The notes under the pieces were generated by a model, which saw nothing but the letters and a program-made list of their open reading frames with translations, did not search any database and had not been told where the DNA came from. The translations under genes and the position numbers were made by a program. Positions 1-7,602 of a stretch of DNA of 21,610 bases are shown here, in pieces. The DNA is from Obelidium mucronatum (lineage: Eukaryota > Chytridiomycota > Chytridiomycetes > Chytridiales > Chytriomycetaceae), in NCBI GenBank assembly GCA_025765595.1, contig JAIVFH010000412.1, forward strand, positions 1 to 21,610, given 5' to 3'. How positions within the stretch are numbered: position 1 is the first letter of the stretch; each line of letters starts with the position of its first letter.

Positions 1-67
1 AAGAACAATATTTTATTTTTGTGTTCGTTTCTGGATTTAGTTTATTAACTTGCATAAAACGCAACAG

Positions 68-1343
68 GTGTCGGAGTCCGCATCATTCTCACAGAGAAGT
101 CTCGCAGAATTCTTGAATCCGAACACCTTCCCGTCCTCACGCCCACCGGTCCCTTTGGCCAAGAAATCACTATAGAAACTGTTGAACATTGGTTCAAGCT
201 TATTCGCAGAAAGCGTCTTGACAAGGACCTGCAGATTGTCGAGTGTATCACTGATATCATGAGAGCCGCTAGACGACGGGAAACCACGACGCCAACGCTG
301 AAAATTGAAGAAATTTTGGATCAAGATCTTGGATTCGATGAATTTGGCGGCGTTGGGAAGCAGCAGCAATCGAAACCAGCACAAGAGGTCATAATACCAG
401 CAGGAGACACGCACGGACAATCATCATTGATTGCCGAAACAGCAAACCCTTCAATCAATTCATCCACCCAGTCTTTGGAGCCAGCCATCTCACTTATTGA
501 CAACACATCATCATCTGCAGTCGACATTTCCACAACCTCACAGCCTGTGTTGACTGAAAACCGCAACCCAAGTACCGCATCCGTGATTGAATCTCAAGGA
601 ATGTCTCTCAATTTCATCACAGACGACTCTGCTGCCACAAACCTGGAAGAAGTTCTCTCTGATCCAAACATTCCAAGCTCTGGAAGCACACCTGCCGCGG
701 CCGGCACTCCTGAGACGCCAACTGCTAGAACGAACCAAGTATCAGTCATTGTAACTGCTGCTCTTGAACATTCAAAGGAAGTCAAGTTTATTCATCAGAA
801 GGAATCAATGTGGAAGAGTTTGAAGGAAAAGAAGATGAACACGATAGAGAATCCTGTGAGCGTCGATGAAGTTGGAGAGATTTCAACAAAGGTATATTAT
901 TTACAATATTATCGGCTTGTATATATTTGCTTAACCTCCTTTGTTTTATCAAAGTTTATCGAATTGAAACGAGATTCACATCAACCCGAAAAACCTCAAC
1001 CAGACGACTCAATTGTCCAAGACGTTATTGATTTCGGATCCTTGACAGTACGTACCCATCATTACCGGAAAGAAAAGACCCCCACTTCCCTCTTATAACG
1101 CGCTTTATAATTTTGCAGATTCTCGACATCGCCACTGAACATTTAACATGCGTATTTGAGCCCGATTTAGAAATCGACTTGACAATTGTAATCGCACGAC
1201 CCCCCGCCTTCCCACAAGAGCGAGAATCAAAACTCGACCGAATTGGTGTTCACGCTGGAAACACATCTAGAAAATACAAGGAATTCCCACCTCTGAATCG
1301 TAGCTCGCGAAACGCAAAAACTGTAGAATTCTTTCGGAAATAG
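68..1343 (+). CDS. 3' part of unrecognised protein-coding gene (5' end outside window)
   Basis: Three exons are read: 68-891, 955-1047 and 1119-1343 (stop TAG). The first is entered from an intron whose end lies in the window: an ATTAAC branch-like site, then an acceptor CAG at 65-67. Both internal introns (892-954, 1048-1118) have GT and AG ends and join in phase 0, which supports the plus strand. The readable protein is about 380 residues. It starts with a structured, basic segment containing WFKLIRRKRLDKD, then has a long Ser/Thr/Pro/Gln-rich linker at about 330-740. A Lys-rich helix-like stretch (ESMWKSLKEKKMN) and a C-terminal piece ending NAKTVEFFRK follow. I recognise no family. A minus-strand frame over 37-420 also looks fairly protein-like, but it lacks the long spliced continuation seen on plus. 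The gene converges on QCR7, with AATAAA-like A/T-rich sequence between them. Confidence 0.6.
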
Positions 1344-1498
1344 TGGGGGTGTTTTTTTTTTCTTCTAATATAAGAAATAAAAATAAAAATAGAACTATTA
1401 TAGAAACCAAACAAAACTATTCCAAAACAAACCGAGCTTTATTTTTTTTAAAAAAAAAGCAGGGATTTGTATCATTCCACCAAACTTTCTTTCGTTTT
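1344..1498. terminator. Convergent 3' flank between the unknown gene and QCR7
   Basis: This A/T-rich spacer holds the 3' ends of two converging genes. Repeated AATAAAAATAAAAATAG near 1376-1392 could serve as poly(A) signals for the plus-strand gene. T-runs and A-runs near 1350 and 1440-1460 would give A-rich sequence on the opposite strand. This is inferred from composition only. Confidence 0.35.
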
Positions 1499-2273
1499 TT
1501 AAGTAGATCTGTTTCTTCTCTTGAGTTGTTCTGGAATAGTAGTCAAGAGATCAAAGTTCTCCTTGGTGGCGATTTCCGCTTCAACAATGTCAATCAATGG
1601 GCGGAGGTATGGAGTGTCCTATAAAAGGAAAATAATAGGATTAGAGTCACTAGGTATTTTTTTTTTTTTTCTGGAGGAGCATGTTCGTTCCTAGCCCTCA
1701 GACTCATTCCGTCCAAAAGACTCTCCAGGATCCGCTGATTTCGCATCATTTGATGTTCGATTTCTCTTTTTGTCGCTGGTCTGTTGCTTGATGATGCTTT
1801 CCAATCCAATCTAACGAATCAACTTTTCCCTTTCCCGATAACACCAGACACCCAGCACAACCACCTATCCCCCCCAACCCCCAGTACACACAAGCCAGTC
1901 TTCTTTACCTGCGAGGCAGGGATCTGATCCTGTAGCTCCAACTCAGTCTGGGATGTCGACAGGGCAAAAGCACGTCTGAAGCGGAACAAACGGGCCTCCC
2001 TCTCAGCCGGCGACAAGCGTCTCAATGCTTCCTGGATAAGTGGTCCTTCATCTGGGATCAGATCGTCTTCCTTGAGGCCTTTTTTTTTTCAGGGGGGGTT
2101 TTTTGTAAATTTCTTCAGCTCCATTGTAGTCGTCTCATGAGCTCACCAAAGGCGCGGTGGCCCATGGCACTCGCGTGCCAGTTGTTGAACGCAGTCATTG
2201 CGTTGGACGCACGGAACGTTCGCAGGCTGGTGAGAAGTCCACTGCCAACAAAACCGCCAATCGACGAAGCCAT
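1499..2273 (-). CDS. QCR7: Ubiquinol-cytochrome c reductase subunit 7 (UQCRB/QCR7, about 14 kDa)
   Basis: Small matrix-facing subunit of respiratory complex III, which transfers electrons from ubiquinol to cytochrome c. Exons in gene order are 2273-2147, 2078-1909 and 1618-1499. They join in frame to about 138 residues; the family is usually 110-130. The recognised core is HRAFGLKEDDLIPDEGPLI, EALRRLSPAEREARLFRFRR, the helix ending in TELELQDQIPASQ, and DTPYLRPLIDIVEAEIATKE near the C-terminus. The family normally has a short tryptophan-containing linker between the third and fourth of these blocks. The simple exon 2 to exon 3 join lacks it, so a small exon may hide in the 290-nt second intron. 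The first intron (2079-2146) ends in an A-run directly before its AG acceptor instead of a pyrimidine tract. The gene lies 69 bp downstream of the COG2 stop on the same strand. Confidence 0.85.
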
Positions 2274-2342
2274 TTTTTATAATAAAAAAAGTGAAAAGTA
2301 TTATAAGAAATACTCTTCTTTATTTTTTATCAATTTGTTGAA

Positions 2343-5300
2343 TTATTTAACAAGTCCCTCCAGCAGTGCAAGACTGGAAACGGCAACGCCCGCGTCGCCC
2401 AGGAACGACGCAGTTTCGATCCGGTACTGCTCCACGTCCATCGCCATCTGCCGCTTGATCTTATCGAACGCTGTGACGGCTCCCTCAGCTACTGTCGCCT
2501 TCTTTCGGTTTCGGTATCGATCCAGCTTTGCTAAATCTTCAAGCTGCTGTGCTACAATCGCGTGATATCTTGATGTTTTTTTTTTTTTTTGGTGGATTAA
2601 CCGAAAGAAAATAAATTAAAAAAAAGAATAAAAAACTCACTTTGCCGAAACTCCTTCACAAACGAGTAATTTCCAATCTTTTAGACCTGCTCCTTGTTCT
2701 GGCGCTGCAGAAAGACGGGTAAAGAACTCGGTTGCCGGCGATAATATTTTGAAGACATACGCCGATGCCGTTGTTGCCAACTTGTAAAAAAAAAAGGAAC
2801 AGATTGAATATTTATAGAAAACAAATACATACCCAAAAAAGAATCTTTTTCTTACATTACTACTGAACCCAGTCCTTTGGACAACAACACTGACTTCATC
2901 CAAGGCACCACAACATCGCTTGATTAGCACGGCCGCACACTTTGATTGATACTCTGTAACTACAGTGTCTTGAAGAGTCTTGACAGTTTGCAAGAGTTGT
3001 TCTAATCACATTTCAGTATTTTTTTTTATCACAGCAAAAAACGTTTTTACCTTTCAAAGCTCCTGAATCTGGGAATCCCAAAGGCAGTTTCTCAGAGATA
3101 CAGTCATCAAATAGGCTTGTGAGCTGTGTGAGTGAGTAAGCGCAATTTTTTTTTTAGAATTACATGGAAACAACACTTGTTTTTTTTTCTTACCACAACA
3201 GGTAACCGCCCAATATCTCCCAAAAGCGCTGCAACAACAGTCAGAATAGAATTCTCTTGCGTTTCCGTGTTTGGAGGAGCAGCCGTTGGAGATGAAGCAG
3301 TATCGCTGATTTGGGAAGTAGTTGTCACGGCGGCAGGGATGGGCTAATGTATTAGTAATGTAATGATGAGATTATTATGTATATGTAAACCAAAAAAAAA
3401 CAGTCGGAAAAAAGACGCAAACTTCATTCAGTTCCTTCAATTTTTGATTCAGCGAAACCGCTAGATCAGAACACCAAGCAAGATATCGATTCAAGCATTG
3501 CAAAGAAAACTTGTAAAATGCAGAGATCAAAGGTGCCAAATAAATGTCCTCCTTTTCCCATATTTTGCGCAGCGTCGTGAGTAAAGCTGAAGTAGGAGCT
3601 AATTGGAATCCTAAAAAGATAATGAAATAAAAGAAAAAGAAAAAGAAGAAATAAGAAATTACATGGAAAAAAACAAACAACAGAGTCAAACGAACCATCA
3701 ATAGAAGCACCCGATTTAGAATCCAATACTCGAATCATCAAAATGTTTGATTCAAAACAAGTCTCGTAGGCAGAAACAAGATCCTTTTGTCTAATTTTAA
3801 AGTAGACTTCCAAATTCCATCTCTTCCAAAACAATAGAGTAGACGGATGTGAACGAAAATGGGACAACAACACGGTATCGACGGTATCGGTGGCAAAAGA
3901 ATGTTCTTCATCCTCGTTCTTTGATCCATGAGGATTTTGAAGGAAGGATTTCTCGAGTGATTCAACGAATCGAGTTGAAGATAAGTAGTTCTGTTTGAGA
4001 ATTAAAAAGTGTTGGTATAGAAAGAAAAAGAATGAAAAGAATGAGAATAAGAAGGAAAACACTAGAAATCCGCCTTCGGCGGTAAAAAAGAAAAAAAAAG
4101 AAAACACACCGCCTACGGCGGTAGGGAACCGCCTTCGGCGGTAGATATCCGCCTTCGGCGGTAAAAGAAAAAAAAAGAAAACACACCGCCTACGGCGGTA
4201 GGGAACCGCCTTCGGCGGTAGATATCCGCCTTCGGCGGTAAAAGAAAAAAAAAGAAACACACCGCCTACGGCGGTAGATATCCGCCTTCGGCGGTAAAAA
4301 AGAAAAAAAAAAAAGAAACACACCGCCTACGGCGGTAGATATCCGCCTTCGGCGAAAAGAAACACCGCCTTCGGCGGTAGATAAACAGAAAAAAAAAAGA
4401 ATTTTTTTCTTACACAATGAAAAGAGTCAGGAATACCAGGACTAGAGCAAGAGTAAAAAGCACGAGTAGGAACAAGAAAATAGTCCCAAATGATGGGCAA
4501 GACAACATCAACCAAGAAATCAAAAGTAGAAGAAGAAGGAGGAGAAGCAGGAGGAGTAGAAGTAGAAGCAGTAGTAGTAGAAGCAGTAGTAGAAGTAGTA
4601 GTAGTAGAAGAAGAAGAAGAAGAAAAAACGGATCGCGAGACATCCAGAACAACAGAGAGAGAATCACGAATGTACTCGAGCACGGCGGCATAGAAAGCAT
4701 CCAGGTCGTGAGAATGCGACTGTGCTAGTTTGTCAATGTCCGGCAGGATCAAGGCGCGCAGCTCCTGGCCGGCGGCGTCCAGGCCCCGGTCGACCAGCGC
4801 CTGGTTGCGCAGACAGTTCTTCAGGTCCTCCTGGGCGCCCGGCTTGTTTGCCAGCACGTTTTGCAGCGCGGCGTTCGTGGCGCCGGCCAGCAGCCGTGCG
4901 AGCGCCGCGGCGGCTGCGTCGATGCGTGTTTTCGATGAGTCACCGGCGAGCGAGTCACCGGCGGCCAGGAAGCGCAGACGGTGCATCTCGGCGACGGCGC
5001 GCTGAATGTCCGCGTGCGACTCCGACGCCGCCAGGCGGGCCTCGAGCGCAGCCAGGCTCTCCGCGACGGCGCGGCGGGTCTGGGCGCGTGCGAGCGAGCG
5101 GCGCAGGGCCAGGCGGCGCTCGAGCAGCGCGCGCGCGTCGGCGGCCATTGCGGCGGCGTCAGCGCGCGCGGCGGCGAGCAGGGCGTCGAGCGCGTCGAGC
5201 GGGTTTTCCGCGTCGCCGTCTTTTTGCGGCAGCGGCGCGTACGCCTTCAGCGCCGTCGCGAGGCCAATGAACGCCGCGTAGTCCGTGTTGATCAGCTCGA

Positions 5301-5427
5301 CAAGCTCGCCCTTCAGCTGCTGCAGCCGCTGCGACAAGTCGTGCCGCAGCACTGACAGCCCAGTGCCGTGAATGCGCGCCGCGACCGCGTCGTCGGAGTC
5401 AATGTCAAAGTCGGCGGCGTCGAGCAT
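2343..5427 (-). CDS. COG2: Conserved oligomeric Golgi complex subunit 2
   Basis: Subunit of the COG tether (lobe A), needed for retrograde vesicle docking at the Golgi. Eight exons in gene order: 5427-4414, 3990-3696, 3610-3423, 3343-3194, 3123-3051, 3001-2856, 2780-2641, 2568-2343. All phases match and give 743 residues, close to human COG2 (738). The N-terminal COG2 domain is clear (FDIDSDDAVAARIHG, LKGELVELINTDYAAFIGL). The C-terminal domain has WNLEVYFKIRQKD, LRKIWEKEDIYLAPLI, LATTASAYVF and a final KRQMAMDVEQYRIE helix. A Ser/Thr-rich insert sits near residues 270-305 (4510-4620). The first part of exon 1 (about 4720-5425) is strikingly GC-rich and Ala/Leu/Arg-rich compared with the later exons. 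Intron 1 (3991-4413) is several times longer than the others because it holds a hairpin array. The start at 5427 is the only ATG in frame before the family N-terminus. Confidence 0.93.
4070..4377. repeat. Array of 12 GC-rich 13-nt hairpins inside COG2 intron 1
   Basis: Plus-strand hairpins CCGCC-loop-GGCGG occur at 4070, 4109, 4129, 4149, 4186, 4206, 4226, 4262, 4282, 4323, 4343 (one base short at its 3' end) and 4365. The loop is TTC in eight copies and TAC in four (4109, 4186, 4262, 4323). Every full copy is followed by TA. Spacers are TAGGGAA, TAGATAT, or an A-rich tract of about 24 nt ending in ACACA. A higher-order unit [TAC, TTC, TTC, A-tract] recurs with a 77-nt period at 4109 and 4186 and then degenerates. 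On the COG2 sense strand the loops read GAA and GTA, with pyrimidine-rich spacers. Compact GC-rich hairpin elements are known from some fungal and algal organelle genomes; a link to those is speculative. Confidence 0.95.
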
Positions 5428-5470
5428 TGAATTTCTTTTTTTTTTTTTTTTCTTTTACATAATAAATAAA
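5428..5470. promoter_or_regulatory. 43-bp divergent intergenic region, COG2 / DNMT2
   Basis: Only 43 bp separate the two start codons, so transcription start sites and core promoter elements must lie here or inside the genes. The spacer is a T-run of about 15 nt, then a shorter T-rich stretch and TACATAATAAATAAA before the DNMT2 ATG. The T-run is a poly(dA:dT) tract of the kind that disfavours nucleosomes in fungal promoters. Shared bidirectional promoter use is inferred. Confidence 0.5.
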
Positions 5471-6942
5471 ATGTCAAAACCAACAACGGTCCTTGAGTTG
5501 TATTCGGGGATCGGCGGACACCACGCAGCCTACTGCAAGTTATTTGGAATCTATCCAAGTAAGACAAAAAGCACCAGCGAGGAGGAACCACAACAACCAA
5601 AGTTTTACGCCTATGATGTGAATGCAAATGCAAACACTGTCTACGCATACAACTTTCCCAACGACGAACCGCCATCCTCTAGAGACATATCTCAACTGAC
5701 TGTTTCTGATTTTGAACAAATCGGTGCTACACTGTGGGTCATGTCTCCTCCATGTCAACCTTACAGTTAAGTACGCTTTGAATAACCATGAGTTTCTTTT
5801 TTTTTAACCTGTTTTTTTTTAAAAAATCAGCGCGTAATGGATCTCGGTTGGAAAGCACAGACCCACGATCCCACTCCTTCCTGAAATTAATCCAAGAACT
5901 CCCAAAAATGACACAGCCAACCAACTCGACGAGTCCAACAACAACAACACCGCCACCAACCCACATCCTTCTAGAAAACGTACTAGGCTTCGAAACAAGC
6001 GATACATTCCAAATCCTATGTAAAGTGTTGAGAAATGAATGCGGATACGCCCTTCAAGGATACATTATCAATCCAATTGATTGCGGGGTCCCGAATTCAC
6101 GGCCGCGGTTTTACCTATTGGCCAAGAAGAAAAAAACAAGTGGTGGTGGTGACGAGTTTGGAGTTCCAGAGAATACAGATAGATTCAACAACCCCCCGAC
6201 CGAGGCAATCGGAGGATTATCCGCCGTCAAACAACCCCGTGAAATACGCCATTACTTGGACAAGAATCATGACGACGAAACGAGTGATTCGAGTCTACAA
6301 ATTCCACATCGCAAACTCTGGAAAGCTGCAGAGCAATTTGATATTCTCCGACCCAGTCATCGAAGGAGTTGTTGTTTCACGAAAGGGTACGGAAAGTTTG
6401 CGAGGGGGACGGGGTCTGTGTTGTGTATGGCGAGTGATGATGAGATTTTGGAGGCGGCAAAGAAATATGGGTTTGAAGAAGGCGGGAATGACAATGACGG
6501 AAATGGAAACAACAACACTATTGATTCGTCGTGTTCCTTGACGCAACTGAATTGGGAAGGTGTCGCATCAGAACAGGTACAAAGAGCCTTAAAGCACCTG
6601 TTCAGCAAGTACTTTGAGTTACGGAAAAAATGGAAACCAACAGCACAAGAAAAAGAAGACGCAGAACACTTGACTGCCTCAGGAAAACCCAAGAAACTGT
6701 CTGCCAAACGAAAACGGGAAATTGATATGGAACGGGGTAGCTGGCCTGACCAATTGGAAGCGTGTCCGTTGGCGGCATTGAAGTTGCGTTATTTCAGTGT
6801 GAAGGAGGTTGCGCGGTTGCAAGGATTCCCGGAGTGGTTCGCGTTTCCAGATACTGTCACGCAAGAACAAGGATGGAAGTTGCTGGGCAATTCAATCAAT
6901 GTGTTTATTGTGGAGAGACTTCTTTCTTATTTATTGAAATAA
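5471..6942 (+). CDS. TRDMT1: DNMT2/TRDMT1 tRNA (cytosine-5)-methyltransferase
   Basis: Family members methylate C38 of tRNA-Asp (and some other tRNAs) with S-adenosylmethionine. Exons 5471-5765 and 5831-6942 join across a 65-nt intron (donor GTTAAG) to give 468 residues, longer than human DNMT2 (391). Motif I is LELYSGIGG (8-16). Motif IV is SPPCQPYTRNG with catalytic Cys95, completed exactly by the splice. Motif VI is ENV (147-149). NSRPRFYLL is motif VIII-like, and the DNMT2-specific CFT is at 280-282. Motif IX contains RLQGFP (about 427-432) and motif X is LLGNSINVFIVERLL (about 449-463). The extra length comes from hydrophilic inserts after the LIQELPK segment (Thr/Pro-rich), after motif VIII, and before motif IX (Lys-rich). 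All catalytic motifs are present, so the gene looks functional. Its last 215 bp are repeated downstream. Confidence 0.95.
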
Positions 6943-7332
6943 AATATCCAGAGCCAAAGGGTTGTCTGACCAATTTGGAGGGCGTGTCCAGTTGGCGGCA
7001 TTGAAGTTGCGCTATTTCAGCGTGAAAATTGGTTGCACGGTTGCAAGGATTCCCGGAGTGGTTCGCGTTTCCGGATACTGTCACGCAAGAACAAGGATGG
7101 AAGTTGCTGGGCAATTCAATCAATGTGTTTATTGTGGAGAGACTTCTTTCTTATTTATTGAAATAAAATATGGTAACTGGCCTGACCAATTTGGAGGGCG
7201 TGTCCAGTTGGCGGCATTGAAGTTGCGCTATTTCAGCGTGAAAGGAGGTTGCACGGTTGCAAGGATTCCCGGAGTGGTTCGCGTTTCCTGACACTGTCAC
7301 GCAAGAACAAGGGTGGAAGTTGCTGGGCAATT
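6736..7332 (+). repeat. Tandem triplication of the DNMT2 3' end
   Basis: The segment encoding motifs IX-X, the stop codon and the AATAAA-containing tail occurs three times: about 6736-6950 (inside the gene), 6965-7171 and 7172-7332. Offsets are 220 and 216 bp, measured at the shared CTGACCAAT. Long blocks such as GGATTCCCGGAGTGGTTCGC and GAAGTTGCTGGGCAATT are identical across copies, so duplication is recent or homogenised. The third copy stops at GGGCAATT, before the stop codon, and runs into a T-rich tract. Confidence 0.93.
6965..7332 (+). pseudogene. Two decayed partial copies of the DNMT2 C-terminal coding segment
   Basis: Copies 2 and 3 share changes absent from copy 1: an extra T in CCAATTTGGAGGG, and altered bases at the motif IX codons. 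Where the gene has GTGAAGGAGGTTGCG, copy 2 has GTGAAAATTGGTTGCA and copy 3 has GTGAAAGGAGGTTGCA. The added base shifts the frame before RLQGFP, so neither can encode an intact motif IX-X module. Shared derived changes imply that one copy arose from the other. I see no convincing splice acceptor that would make them alternative last exons. They could be transcribed as 3' UTR if the first poly(A) site is skipped. Confidence 0.8.
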
Positions 7333-7602
7333 TTTTCTTTTTTCTTTTTGAGAGTTCCGAGAGCAAGGCTGACACTGAGCCTAGATCCGACCAACCAACT
7401 ACAACTGAATACAAAATATCTCAACGAGTTTATCCACCCATTGATGAATGAAACTGTTTTAAACTTTGGAGGAAAGTGTTCCTGGAAGAGTGGTGCATTC
7501 ACTTATGGTGTATTCAAAACTTTTGTTTGCTCCATGCGAAAAATAAAAACTTTCCCCCATTCAGACATCTCCCATTATTTCCCTCTGTTATGACTTCCCC
7601 CT
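7333..7602. other. Non-coding gap after the DNMT2 repeats
   Basis: A T-rich tract (7331-7350) is followed by about 250 bp without recognisable coding content, up to the stop codon of the minus-strand gene at 7603. It probably holds 3' UTR and termination sequence of convergent transcripts. A CGAAAAATAAAAAC stretch near 7540 is the only poly(A)-like signal seen. Confidence 0.4.

Noticed and set aside
37..420. Minus-strand 127-codon frame ending in a CVLCKLIN tail
   Set aside because: It overlaps the first exon of the plus-strand gene, which has two in-phase introns and a much longer continuation. Not fully excluded, but less supported.
4070..4377. CRISPR-like regularly spaced palindromic repeats
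   Set aside because: Repeats are only 13 nt, spacers are repetitive and not unique, and the array lies inside an intron of a eukaryotic gene with no cas genes.
3466..4417. Long minus-strand frames rich in YRRRR, TAEGG and LPPKA repeats
   Set aside because: They are translations of the hairpin array and A-tracts in COG2 intron 1 running into real exon 2; the repeat unit is open in several frames.
4417..4728. Plus-strand SR-like frame and overlapping poly-Leu/Glu/Val frames
   Set aside because: They are antisense or shifted readings of the Ser/Thr codon repeats of COG2 exon 1.
4722..5355. Plus-strand Arg/Ala-rich long frames opposite COG2 exon 1
   Set aside because: GC-rich DNA keeps opposite frames open; the minus frame carries the conserved COG2 domain.
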